Source: Synergistaceae bacterium
Lineage (GTDB): Bacteria; Synergistota; Synergistia; Synergistales; Synergistaceae
Direction: 5' to 3'
DNA length: 13,767 nt
Assembly: GCA_012727545.1 (NCBI GenBank)
Contig: JAAYHA010000137.1
Span: 1-13,767 of the forward strand
The notes beneath the pieces are model-generated. The model saw only the letters and a program-made list of their open reading frames with translations, ran no database searches and was not told where the DNA came from. Shown here piece after piece: positions 1 to 7,762 of the stretch (the stretch's first letter is position 1; the number at the start of each line of letters is the position of its first letter). The position numbers and the translations under genes were made by a program.

Positions 1-631
1 AGTCACAACCCCATGTCAGCTGTATCAGTCTGTAATCCTGAAGAGAGCGCGCATTTGAATAGGAACCTGAACCCGTCATCCTTATTTCTTCAACAAGATC
101 GGGAGAAAGTCCTTCTGTCAACTGGTGCCTAGGAAGCATTTCAAATATCGTTCCTTTGTCGATGCGCTCCTCTACCATTCTGTAAATGTCGATCTTGTCT
201 GAGTCTCTGACAAGACATGACCACTTATAAGCACCAAGCTTAATGTCTGTTGGCACTAATTTTTTGTTGTGGAACATAACAGCAGAGATGACATTTTCTC
301 TGAAATTATCGGGGATGCCATCCCAGTTGAATTCTTTCGAGAGTATTTCTGCTCCCAGGTCTCCATGGTCGACACTGATACTGTCGAAAAAGGTACCGTA
401 TTTACTGTATTGAGGAAACCTGCCCACGTCATGCAGAAGACCTGCAGTATGTGCCATCCAGTTGTCTCCATTCTCATTCCATCCCATTGAATCAGCTATT
501 TCGGAGCATATTTCAGAAACCCTTTTGCTGTGTTTTAGCTTGAGGTCAAGCATAGGGTGGAGTATACCTTCTGTCTTATAACTATCTGTGAAAACTTTGA
601 ACCATTCATTTGTCCTATCGGTAGAAAACAC
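1..631 (-). CDS. HD-domain metal-dependent phosphohydrolase-like protein (C-terminus cut by window edge)
   Basis: The minus-strand frame stays open from 631 to the left edge and gives 210 codons without a stop. It shows an HD-superfamily pattern: His34, the His67-Asp68 doublet in GLLHDVGRFPQ, His89, His121 in MFHNKK, and Asp145 in RDSDKID. This H...HD...H...H...D order is that of metal-dependent phosphohydrolases acting on nucleotides or other phosphate esters. The substrate cannot be told from this fragment, and no GGDEF, ACT or nucleotidyltransferase partner domain is visible. The start is taken as GTG at 631 because the frame has a stop shortly upstream, no ATG occurs until residue 27, a G-rich stretch lies just upstream, and a TGATATAAT promoter sits about 30 bases before it. 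It is transcribed away from the LPS operon, so a role in LPS synthesis is not implied. The C-terminus lies outside the window. Confidence 0.82.
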   Translation of the reverse strand, partial: MFSTDRTNEWFKVFTDSYKTEGILHPMLDLKLKHSKRVSEICSEIADSMGWNENGDNWMAHTAGLLHDVGRFPQYSKYGTFFDSISVDHGDLGAEILSKEFNWDGIPDNFRENVISAVMFHNKKLVPTDIKLGAYKWSCLVRDSDKIDIYRMVEERIDKGTIFEMLPRHQLTEGLSPDLVEEIRMTGSGSYSNARSLQDYRLIQLTWGCD

Positions 632-660
632 TGGCTTCGCCCCCCACGTTCTGAGAGAAT

Positions 661-669
661 ATTATATCA
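661..669 (-). promoter_or_regulatory. Extended -10 promoter of the HD-domain gene
   Basis: Read on the minus strand, these bases are TGATATAAT, a perfect TGnTATAAT extended -10 element. No good -35 hexamer lies 16-18 bases further up, which is usual for extended -10 promoters. Transcription would start near 654, leaving a leader of roughly 20-25 bases before the GTG at 631. This supports that start codon. Confidence 0.5.
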
Positions 670-716
670 CCATAAATTGAAACGCTTTTTATAACGATTG
701 TCCTAAATCCACTCTA

Positions 717-743
717 TTGGTACTTATCTTTTGCTTGTAAAAT
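717..743 (+). promoter_or_regulatory. Candidate promoter of the ZIP transporter gene
   Basis: TTGGTA (717-722) and TAAAAT (738-743) are separated by 15 bases, giving a short-spacer sigma-70-like promoter with 4/6 and 5/6 matches to consensus. Transcription would begin near 750, just before the GGAGG at 771-775. The spacer is shorter than ideal, so this is only a candidate. I see no convincing repressor site in the 155-bp divergent region. Confidence 0.28.
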
Positions 744-786
744 AGGAGTTGTTACGAAAGATCGTTTTTTGGAGGATGATGTTTCT

Positions 787-1593
787 GTGAATTGGTTTTT
801 AGGGTTGTCAGCGCCGGTCCAGGCGCTTTTGGCAGGATGCTTTACGTGGGGCCTGACAGCTTTGGGCGCTTCGGGAGTCTTTCTTGCAAAGAGGCCTGAT
901 CAGAAAGTTCTTGATGTGATGCTGGGATTTGCCGGAGGGGTAATGATCGCAGCGAGCTTCTGGTCTCTGCTTGCCCCGGCAATATCGATATCGGAAGAGC
1001 TCGGTTATCCGGGGTGGTTGCCGCCTTTTATAGGCTTTCTCCTGGGAGGTATTTCAATGCGGCTTCTTGACATGCTCATGCCTCATCTGCATCCAGGAAT
1101 GGCAGAGACAGACCCGGACGGACCTCCTTCAAAAATGAGGAGGACGACACTGCTTGTCCTCGCTATAACCATCCACAACATACCGGAAGGCATGGCTGTT
1201 GGAGTCGCATTCGGAGCAATAGGACTGATGCCCGAGGCAACAATGGCCGGAGCGATAGCCTTGGCTTTAGGTATAGGGCTTCAGAACTTTCCCGAAGGGC
1301 TTGCTGTTTCGATGCCTCTTCGCCGTGAGGGACTGAGCAGACAAAAGGCTTTTTTGTATGGTCAGCTTTCTGCGGTGGTCGAACCAGTTTTTGCCCTTCT
1401 GGGGGCGGTATTGGTTCAGGTAGCTCGGCCGATCCTTCCATATGCTCTTGCTTATGCAGCAGGCGCGATGATATTTGTTGTTGTTGAAGAGGTAGTACCC
1501 GAATCGCAATCGAGCGGGAACGGGGATCTGGCTACAATGGGGGTCTTATTCGGCTTTGCAGTCATGATGGTCCTCGATGTCGCACTGGGATAG
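787..1593 (+). CDS. ZIP-family divalent metal transporter (GufA/ZupT-like)
   Basis: This is a predicted inner-membrane carrier of 268 residues for divalent metal ions such as zinc, in the ZIP family. Two signature helices are clear: HNIPEG at residues 130-135 and QNFPEG at 166-171, which in the family form the intramembrane metal site. A conserved EP pair at 199-200 marks the next helix. Hydrophobic segments cover most of the chain (about eight helices), broken by a hydrophilic loop near residues 100-120 holding HLHPGM. The start is set at GTG 787, 11 bases after GGAGG at 771-775. A TTG at 769 would add six residues but has no ribosome site. It stands alone before a 180-bp gap and is probably not part of the LPS operon. 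The metal transported is not shown by the sequence. Confidence 0.9.
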   Translation: MNWFLGLSAPVQALLAGCFTWGLTALGASGVFLAKRPDQKVLDVMLGFAGGVMIAASFWSLLAPAISISEELGYPGWLPPFIGFLLGGISMRLLDMLMPHLHPGMAETDPDGPPSKMRRTTLLVLAITIHNIPEGMAVGVAFGAIGLMPEATMAGAIALALGIGLQNFPEGLAVSMPLRREGLSRQKAFLYGQLSAVVEPVFALLGAVLVQVARPILPYALAYAAGAMIFVVVEEVVPESQSSGNGDLATMGVLFGFAVMMVLDVALG

Positions 1594-1615
1594 CAAAAAT
1601 GTAAAAACAAGAATG

Positions 1616-1664
1616 ACAGGCTCCCTTTCTCCTGACTTTCAGGAATGTCGGGAGAGTCCCCTGT
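1616..1664 (+). other. Three-tier hairpin after the ZIP gene
   Basis: Nested inverted repeats fold as ACAGG/CCTGT (1616-1620 with 1660-1664), CTCCC/GGGAG (1621-1625 with 1650-1654) and TCCTGA/TCAGGA (1630-1635 with 1639-1644) around a three-base CTT loop. It starts 23 bases after the ZIP stop codon. It may slow or end transcription of that gene, or protect its 3' end. No run of T follows, so it is not a standard intrinsic terminator. Confidence 0.4.
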
Positions 1665-1694
1665 GCTATACTTTCCCGATGACATAAAAGACAA

Positions 1695-1739
1695 AAGTGA
1701 CTAATTCCCTTTTTATAAGTGACAATTATAATATGTGAC
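1695..1739 (+). repeat. Triple GTGAC motif around the operon -10 box
   Basis: AAGTGAC occurs at 1695-1701 and again at 1717-1723, and ATGTGAC at 1733-1739, all on the same strand with start-to-start distances of 22 and 16 bases. The second and third copies flank the TATAAT at 1727-1732. Such placement would suit a transcription factor binding site or alternative promoter elements. Short motifs can also repeat by chance in an AT-rich leader. Confidence 0.35.
1705..1732 (+). promoter_or_regulatory. Likely promoter of the lpxI-to-kdsB LPS operon
   Basis: A perfect TATAAT lies at 1727-1732. The hexamer TTCCCT at 1705-1710 sits 16 bases upstream but matches the -35 consensus at only three positions. 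An alternative pair is GTGACA at 1719-1724 with TATAGC at 1742-1747 (17-base spacer). Either would start RNA shortly before the GGAGG at 1761-1765 that serves lpxI. No stronger promoter is seen before the long run of overlapping genes. Confidence 0.45.
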
Positions 1740-1773
1740 TTTATAGCAGCTTTGGCTTCTGGAGGAATAATTA

Positions 1774-2589
1774 ATGGAAAATAAGATCGCCTTGATAGCG
1801 GGAGATGGAAATCTGCCTGTCGTGATAGCCAGCAGGCTTACTGATATGGGAACACCTCCGGTCGTTTACTCTGTCAGGGAGAAAGTCGGCGAGATATCAA
1901 AATATTCACTTGAAGTGGTAAACATTGCAAAACCTGACATAGGATTCACTATTAAGGACATGAAAAGCCGTGGTGTTAATAAAATTATTATGGCTGGCCT
2001 TATATCCAAGACTCTCGCGTTCAAGCCTTCGCTTTTTGATCTTACGACCCAGAGATTTCTTGCAAGTCTTATCTTCAGGGACGATCATTCCCTCCTGGGC
2101 GCCCTCGTGGATTTTCTTGAAAAATCGGGATTTGAGGTGATGAGCTACAGGGAGATCATACCTGACCTGCTTGCCAGATCCGGGAATATAGCAGGCAGAA
2201 GACCTACTTCAGATGAGACGGCTGATGCGGAATATGGCGTCTCGATATGTAAGACCCTTCTCCCACTCTCATTTGGACAGACAGTCGTCATCAACAAACG
2301 TTCGGTAGTTGCCGTGGAAGCAATGGAAGGAACGGACGCAACCCTTCTGAGGGCGGGCTCTCTCTGTACAGGAGGTACTGTTGTTAAAATGATGAGGCTT
2401 GATCAGGATCATCGATATGACATCCCTACAGTTGGACCCAACACACTAAGAAACATGGCACAGGCTAAGCTGACATGTCTCGTACTTCATGCAGGCTGGA
2501 CTCTTATAATGGAACCCGAAGAGTTCCGTACCGTTGCTGAAAAAGAAAAAATTGCAGTAATAGGAATAGAACAGTGTCGATCTTCCTGA
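1774..2589 (+). CDS. lpxI: UDP-2,3-diacylglucosamine pyrophosphatase LpxI
   Basis: LpxI hydrolyses UDP-2,3-diacylglucosamine to lipid X (2,3-diacylglucosamine 1-phosphate) and UMP, and it replaces LpxH in bacteria that lack that enzyme. The 271-residue product is of family length. It begins with the N-terminal IALIAGDGNLPVVIA motif. The GLISKT segment, RDDHSLLGALVDFLE and the C-terminal catalytic region with VEAMEGTDATLLRAG and DIPTVGPNT all agree with the former DUF1009 family. ATG 1774 is preceded by GGAGG eight bases upstream. The gene overlaps lpxB by 16 bases, so its product feeds the next enzyme in both pathway and translation order. It is the first gene of the operon. Confidence 0.93.
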   Translation: MENKIALIAGDGNLPVVIASRLTDMGTPPVVYSVREKVGEISKYSLEVVNIAKPDIGFTIKDMKSRGVNKIIMAGLISKTLAFKPSLFDLTTQRFLASLIFRDDHSLLGALVDFLEKSGFEVMSYREIIPDLLARSGNIAGRRPTSDETADAEYGVSICKTLLPLSFGQTVVINKRSVVAVEAMEGTDATLLRAGSLCTGGTVVKMMRLDQDHRYDIPTVGPNTLRNMAQAKLTCLVLHAGWTLIMEPEEFRTVAEKEKIAVIGIEQCRSS

Positions 2590-3701
2590 GCTCGGGAGAA
2601 GCATCCGGAGACCATTATGCCGCTTCTGTCGCAAAAGCGCTTCGTAAGCTGGGCTATGAAGGTGACATATGGGGCATGGGAGGCAAAGAGCCAAGGGAAG
2701 CAGGCGTGAGGGTCGAATGGCCGGGTGAGGAGCTCCAGCTTCTTGGAATTGCAGAGGTGCTTTCTTCTGTACCTTCATTATTCAGGCTGCTTAATGAGAT
2801 GGCAGACCGAATAATGCAAAAAGAGCCCCATAGCGTTGTGATAGCCGATAGTCCTGATTTTAACATCCGCCTTGTAGAGAAGATCAGAGCTAAAGGATAC
2901 AAGGGCAGAGTATTCTACATTTCACCGCCGACTGTATGGGCTTGGAGAAGCAGCCGGGTAAAAAAAATTGCAGCCGTTGTTGATGAATGTTTTCCCCTCT
3001 TCAGGTTTGAACATGAATTCCTTTTGAAAAACGGATGCAGCAGTTATTGGACAGGACATCCCATGACAGAGGAGTTTTCGAATAAAGAGGCGATCGCGGC
3101 AAATTTGCCGGAGAGCCTGAGGCACGATAAAAAACTGGTGGCTTTTCTTCCGGGAAGCAGGGGGGTTGAGATAAAAAACCTCCTCCCGCTTATGGAAAAA
3201 GTTGCATCGGAGTTAAAGGAAAAGGGTTGGCATCCTGTCTTTTCGATAGCCCCCGGACTTAATGAAAAGAAAAGAATGATGATGAAAGAGCAGCTTGAAA
3301 ATAATAATTTCGACATTTACACAGGGCAGGGCAGGGACCTCCTTGCCGTTTCATGCTGCTCGGTGGCCGCAAGCGGGACAGTAGCTGTTGAAGCAATGAT
3401 GCTTTGCAACTACATGGTGGTGGCATACAGGCTCAGTCCGTTCTCTGCTTTTATGGCTAAATGCCTTGTCAAAACCAAATATTACACTATCCCAAATATA
3501 CTTCTGGACATGGAACTCTTCCCGGAACTGATGCAGGAGGAAGCCACAGAGGAAAATATTCTAAGGGAAGCTTTCAAATGGCTGAATGGTGATGAAGAAA
3601 CAAAAAAATGCATATCCCAAAAAATGGAGCTTGCAAGGGGCATGCTTGGCGAGACAGGAGTCTACGAGTCGTGGGCGGTAAGGATAATGGGGGAAGCCTG
3701 A
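2574..3701 (+). CDS. lpxB: Lipid-A-disaccharide synthase LpxB
   Basis: LpxB joins lipid X to UDP-2,3-diacylglucosamine, giving the beta-1,6 lipid A disaccharide 1-phosphate at the cytoplasmic face of the inner membrane (glycosyltransferase family 19). The 375-residue product has the usual length. Motifs in order are SGEASGD (7-13), ADSPDFN (91-97, holding the family's PDFN aspartate), SPPTVWAWR (117-125), YWTGHPM (158-164), LPGSR (192-196) and ASGTVAVEA (266-274), followed by the conserved IPNILL and ELFPELMQEEAT region. It starts at GTG 2574, inside the end of lpxI, with AGGA eight bases upstream. The stop is one base before the msbA ATG. All key motifs are intact, which matters because a second LpxB-like domain lies two genes downstream. 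Confidence 0.96.
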   Translation: MSIFLSSGEASGDHYAASVAKALRKLGYEGDIWGMGGKEPREAGVRVEWPGEELQLLGIAEVLSSVPSLFRLLNEMADRIMQKEPHSVVIADSPDFNIRLVEKIRAKGYKGRVFYISPPTVWAWRSSRVKKIAAVVDECFPLFRFEHEFLLKNGCSSYWTGHPMTEEFSNKEAIAANLPESLRHDKKLVAFLPGSRGVEIKNLLPLMEKVASELKEKGWHPVFSIAPGLNEKKRMMMKEQLENNNFDIYTGQGRDLLAVSCCSVAASGTVAVEAMMLCNYMVVAYRLSPFSAFMAKCLVKTKYYTIPNILLDMELFPELMQEEATEENILREAFKWLNGDEETKKCISQKMELARGMLGETGVYESWAVRIMGEA

Positions 3702-3702
3702 T

Positions 3703-5490
3703 ATGTTCTCTTTAAAAGACAAAAAAGCATGGTCCTCGTATATTCGTCTTCTAAGCTACTGCAAGCCCTACAAGATCAGGCTTGCAGCTGCTCTTGCCTG
3801 TATGATCCTTTCGTCTGTCTTTGGGATCATCCCGCCCTGGCTTATAAAAAACATTGTTGATGATGTCCTGATAAATAAAGAAGCTTCAACGCTAAACCTG
3901 CTTGCGATAGGGATAATAACCCTGTACATCCTGAAAGCACTCTTTGGATATGGGCATATGTATCTGATGACGTGGGTAGGGCAGAAGGTCGTCATAGATA
4001 TCAGGCTGGAGCTGTACGACCACACACAGAGACTTTCGTTGGCAAAACTTTACAGCAAGCGTTCGGGGGAGTTTCTTTCAAGGATCACTAACGATGTTGC
4101 TGTTCTGCAGAACATACTTGCTTCGGTCGTGGTGGATTTCGTAGTGCAGGGGTGTACTTTTATCGGGATCATATGCTTCCTCCTTTTTATCAACTGGAAG
4201 CTTACCCTGATCACATTCATAGTAACTCCTCTGGCTGTTCTTGTTATTGACAAAGCTTCCTCCAAGCTTCGTGAAGTTGGAGGAACGATACAGGAAAAAC
4301 TGGCAATGGTAGCTGCTATAGCACAGGAAGCGCTCTCATCCATAAGGATAGTAAGGGCTTTTGTCACTGAAGATAAAGAGTATGCAAGGTTCGAATATGA
4401 AAGCAACAAACATTTCAAGGCTGTAATGAAGGGGACTCAGGTCAGGGGTCTTCTCGAAGGAACGGTCGAAGTTATACTTATTTCCGCCCTTGCCTTTATT
4501 TTGTGGTTTGGGGGAAGGGACGTAATCAACGGAAAGCTGACGGCCGGAGCTCTTCTTGCTTTTCTTACGTACATTGGCCTGCTTGTACAGCCTATAAGGG
4601 TACTCAGCAGAGTGATCAGCACGATACAACAGGGAGTTGCCTCAGCCGACAGGGTTTTCGAAATACTCGACGAAAAGAACGAAGTGCCACTTCCGGAAAA
4701 CCCATTGACCCTGACTCCAATGAGTGGACAAATTTCATTCAAAGATGTCTGGTTTGCTTATAACGACAAAGCCTGGGTGCTGAAAGGCCTTGATTTTGAG
4801 ATCGAAAGAGGACAGAAAGTAGCGGTTGTCGGATCTACAGGTGCAGGAAAATCCACGCTGGCCGATCTTGTTATGAGATTTTATGATCCTCAGAAGGGTA
4901 CAGTTCTGATCGACGGGACGGACATAAAGCAGCTTGAGCTGAAAAGCTACCGGAGACAGATAGGAGTTGTCCCTCAGGATCCTGTGCTTATGAAAGGTAC
5001 ACTTGCATACAATATTGGGTATGGGTATGAAGGAGTTACAGATGAAGACCTTGTAAGGGCTGCCGAAACTGCCGGCATACTCAGTTTCATAAGGACCCTT
5101 CCCGATGGATTTGATACTGCTGTAGGGGAAAGGGGAGTTACCCTGAGCGGCGGCCAAAGGCAGCGCATAGCGATCGCCAGGGCTGTAGTAAGAGATCCCC
5201 GCATCCTGATAATGGATGAGGCGACATCTTCACTTGACGCACTGGTAGAGCAGCAGGTACAGGACGCCATGAGAAAGGCAATGCTGGGAAGGACCTCGAT
5301 AATAATTGCCCACAGGCTTTCTACTATACGTGATGCCGACAGGATAGCAGTCCTTTCAGGAGGAAAACTTGTCGAACAGGGTACCCATGATGAGCTTATT
5401 TCAATAAAAGGCCATTATTTCAAACTTTTCCTTGCAAGCAACGGATCACACGGCGAAGAAAATGTCAAAACTACTGCGCAGTTATCTTAG
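3703..5490 (+). CDS. msbA: Lipid A export ABC transporter, permease-ATPase fusion (MsbA)
   Basis: A 595-residue half-transporter with an N-terminal membrane domain (about residues 20-310, six predicted helices) and a C-terminal ATPase domain (about 343-580). The nucleotide-binding elements are complete: Walker A GSTGAGKS 377-384, Q-loop Gln425, signature LSGGQ 481-485, Walker B ILIMDE 501-506 and the switch histidine His537. The family is broad and includes multidrug exporters. The place between lpxB and lpxK makes MsbA, which flips lipid A core to the periplasmic leaflet, the best call. ATG 3703 follows the lpxB stop by one base with GGGGGAAG upstream. Its 3' end overlaps the lpxK start by 29 bases, indicating translational coupling. 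Confidence 0.9.
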   Translation: MFSLKDKKAWSSYIRLLSYCKPYKIRLAAALACMILSSVFGIIPPWLIKNIVDDVLINKEASTLNLLAIGIITLYILKALFGYGHMYLMTWVGQKVVIDIRLELYDHTQRLSLAKLYSKRSGEFLSRITNDVAVLQNILASVVVDFVVQGCTFIGIICFLLFINWKLTLITFIVTPLAVLVIDKASSKLREVGGTIQEKLAMVAAIAQEALSSIRIVRAFVTEDKEYARFEYESNKHFKAVMKGTQVRGLLEGTVEVILISALAFILWFGGRDVINGKLTAGALLAFLTYIGLLVQPIRVLSRVISTIQQGVASADRVFEILDEKNEVPLPENPLTLTPMSGQISFKDVWFAYNDKAWVLKGLDFEIERGQKVAVVGSTGAGKSTLADLVMRFYDPQKGTVLIDGTDIKQLELKSYRRQIGVVPQDPVLMKGTLAYNIGYGYEGVTDEDLVRAAETAGILSFIRTLPDGFDTAVGERGVTLSGGQRQRIAIARAVVRDPRILIMDEATSSLDALVEQQVQDAMRKAMLGRTSIIIAHRLSTIRDADRIAVLSGGKLVEQGTHDELISIKGHYFKLFLASNGSHGEENVKTTAQLS

Positions 5491-7762
5491 ATACGCAAGA
5501 GGGGAAAGAAAGATATCCCCCTGGGTCCTCTTTTATCCTCTTCAGTTTATTACACGTGCATGGATGAAATTAAGGATCAACCTATACGCAAGGGGACTGC
5601 TAGGTGTAACGGAGCCCCCTCTTCCTGTTGTGAGCATTGGCAACAACAGTCTGGGAGGCACAAATAAGACACCTATGACGGAACTTGTTGTCAGGCAGTT
5701 TCAGGAGGCCGGGATAGAGGCCGGGCTTGTGAGCAGGGGATACAGGACAAAAGAGCATGGGCCGATATGGATAGGACAGGATGAGGAGAGCACGCACAGG
5801 GACACGGCAGGCGACGAACCGCTGATGCTGGCCAAAAGGCTTCCCGGAGTAAAAATCGTTGTATCCAGAGACAGAGTTCAGGGAGTCACTCTCCTTGCAT
5901 CTTTGGGAGCCAAAGTCGCTGTGACGGATGACACGTTCCAACACAGAAGGATGGCGCGTGATGTCGACATCGTCCTTGTTGATGCGACATGTCCATTTGG
6001 GAATGGCAATGTTATTCCTGCAGGTTCAATGAGGGAACCGAAATCGGCCTTCAGCAGGGCAGACATCCTTGTCATAACCAAATCAAACCAGGCTGATCCG
6101 GCACAGCTTGCTTCAACAAAGACAGAGCTTGAAAAACTTCTGGACCCGAGCAAGATATTTACAGCAGAGATAAAAATGGAATCATGGATAGAGATACTCC
6201 GGGGAGCCGAACGCAGCCTTCCTCACGGATCAAGCCCGCGTGGGAAATACATAGCCTTTTCCGCAATAGGCAGTCCTGCAGGTTTTTATAAATTCCTTGA
6301 ACAGATAAATATATCGGTCTCTGACCACCGCACATTCAGGGACCACCATATCTTTACAGAAAACGACATAAACGGTCTGGTCGAACTTGCGAAGAACAGG
6401 GGTGTTGACGGGTTTATCTGCACAGAAAAGGATCTTGTCAACCTGCCTGAGGGATTGGATCTTTATATTCCCATATATATTCCCCGCATAGTTGTAACTC
6501 TTGATGACGACCTTGGATTCAGAAAAAAAATATTGGAGAAGCTAAAGCCCAATTTGATGATAGCATCTAATGGATATGGCGAAGATGCGATAGGCGTTGT
6601 ACTTGCAAAGAAGATGAAGAAGCGTTTCACTGCAGCAGAGGTATCTGCCTTTGCATTTGTCGGTTCCGGAACGCATTACAGGAACGAGGGTTTCAGGGTC
6701 CTCTCCCCGTCAATTGAAATGCCAAGCGGAGGAGTAATTAAATACAGTTTCCTTGAGTTCATAAAGGACCTGAGACACGGACTTGGAAGCTCGATCACTT
6801 CACAGATGAGCGCTCTCTCATCCCTCTACAGCAGATACAGGACTCCGGTTTGTGTCGGTGATGTTTACCTGATAGCAAGCATGCTCTGGGGGCAGGGAAT
6901 GAAACCTGTGCTTGTAGCCACTGCAAAATCTGTACACCTGAGCGGACACCTCTCTGTTGAACAATTTTTGCTTAAACATCGAAGCAGGTTTGTTTGGACA
7001 AGGGACTCGGAAACAGCAGAGGAACTAAGGTCAGGAGGAGTAAATGCGGAATTTTGCGGTAATCCTGTAATGGATCTGATAGATAAGGAAAAGTCCGGAA
7101 TAAATGTGTGGGATGGAACTGACGACCACAGGATCCTTCTTTTACCGGGAAGCCGCCCCAGGACTTACGAAGATGTGACACTGATCCTGGATTCTGCAAA
7201 GGAACTCTCAAAAAGAAAGAACTGTAGCTTTGCCATGGTCCCGGCGCCTATGATCGATGTAAACAAACTGGTTGAAAACATTGACGGCTGGGTTCTGACT
7301 CCCGGCAGCGACATGCTGGAGTCAGAGGGAATAAAAGTAAGGATATACAGGGGAGAAGTGGCAGACGCGGCATTGGGGGCCGATCTGCTGATAGGCCTTG
7401 GCGGAACAGCCAACCAGCTCTGTGCTGGTCTGGGGGTGCCCGTTGTCTCCATACTTGAAAAAGGCAAACTGATACAAAAAAAGCTTCTGAAAGAGGCGGA
7501 GATACTTGTAAAGGCTGAACCACAGGAGCTTGCAAAAGCCGCCGAACGAATTCTCAGCGACCCTGAACTGAAGAAAAGCATGAAAGAGGCAGGCATAAGG
7601 AATTTGGGAGGTTTTGGTGCGCTTGATCATGTGGTTGAGTATTGCGCATCCGCACTTGGATGGGATAATAGATGTGCTGTATATGAAAAGTACCGTTCTT
7701 TTATAGAGAAAAAGAGCGGCAATGGATCGCCCTATAAAAAGGAGATGCTGCCGGGTGAATAA
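5462..7762 (+). CDS. lpxK: Fusion: tetraacyldisaccharide 4'-kinase LpxK + LpxB-related glycosyltransferase-like domain
   Basis: The 766-residue product is more than twice the usual LpxK length (about 320-350). Residues 1-350 are LpxK, which phosphorylates the 4' position of the lipid A disaccharide. They show an amphipathic or hydrophobic N-terminus, the P-loop region SIGNNSLGGTNKTP (58-71), SRGY, the DD pair 156-157 in DDTFQHRR, VDAT, and DHRTFRDHHIF (288-298). The P-loop has Asn68 where LpxK normally has glycine before Lys69. Residues 365-735 form a second domain: SNGYGED (369-375), THYRNEG, MPSGGVIKY, VGDVYL, ATAKS, WTRDSETAEELR, GNPVMD, LLLPGSRPRTYED and GLGGTANQ. I recognise this as the lipid-A-disaccharide synthase-related family known from cyanobacteria and Deinococcus, function unknown. 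One uninterrupted frame joins the two halves. ATG 5462 is preferred over TTG 5432. Confidence 0.92.
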   Translation: MSKLLRSYLRYARGERKISPWVLFYPLQFITRAWMKLRINLYARGLLGVTEPPLPVVSIGNNSLGGTNKTPMTELVVRQFQEAGIEAGLVSRGYRTKEHGPIWIGQDEESTHRDTAGDEPLMLAKRLPGVKIVVSRDRVQGVTLLASLGAKVAVTDDTFQHRRMARDVDIVLVDATCPFGNGNVIPAGSMREPKSAFSRADILVITKSNQADPAQLASTKTELEKLLDPSKIFTAEIKMESWIEILRGAERSLPHGSSPRGKYIAFSAIGSPAGFYKFLEQINISVSDHRTFRDHHIFTENDINGLVELAKNRGVDGFICTEKDLVNLPEGLDLYIPIYIPRIVVTLDDDLGFRKKILEKLKPNLMIASNGYGEDAIGVVLAKKMKKRFTAAEVSAFAFVGSGTHYRNEGFRVLSPSIEMPSGGVIKYSFLEFIKDLRHGLGSSITSQMSALSSLYSRYRTPVCVGDVYLIASMLWGQGMKPVLVATAKSVHLSGHLSVEQFLLKHRSRFVWTRDSETAEELRSGGVNAEFCGNPVMDLIDKEKSGINVWDGTDDHRILLLPGSRPRTYEDVTLILDSAKELSKRKNCSFAMVPAPMIDVNKLVENIDGWVLTPGSDMLESEGIKVRIYRGEVADAALGADLLIGLGGTANQLCAGLGVPVVSILEKGKLIQKKLLKEAEILVKAEPQELAKAAERILSDPELKKSMKEAGIRNLGGFGALDHVVEYCASALGWDNRCAVYEKYRSFIEKKSGNGSPYKKEMLPGE

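Noticed and set aside
256..490. Two 73-codon open frames, one on each strand, near the left edge
   Set aside because: Both are out of frame with the HD-domain gene, whose motif series is read in a different minus-strand frame that is open to the edge.
1646..1680. TCGGGA...TCCCGA inverted repeat as an alternative terminator
   Set aside because: The loop is about 20 bases, no T run follows, and it competes with the more extensive nested hairpin at 1616-1664.
5432..5464. TTG 5432 as the start of the lpxK fusion
   Set aside because: It would extend the overlap with msbA to 59 bases and adds residues with no LpxK likeness. ATG 5462 begins the usual N-terminal segment.
7722..7757. ATG 7722 as the start of kdsA
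   Set aside because: It adds eleven residues of basic, Cys-containing sequence not expected in KdsA. GTG 7755 has a strong AAAAGGAG site upstream and the tight overlap seen elsewhere in the operon.
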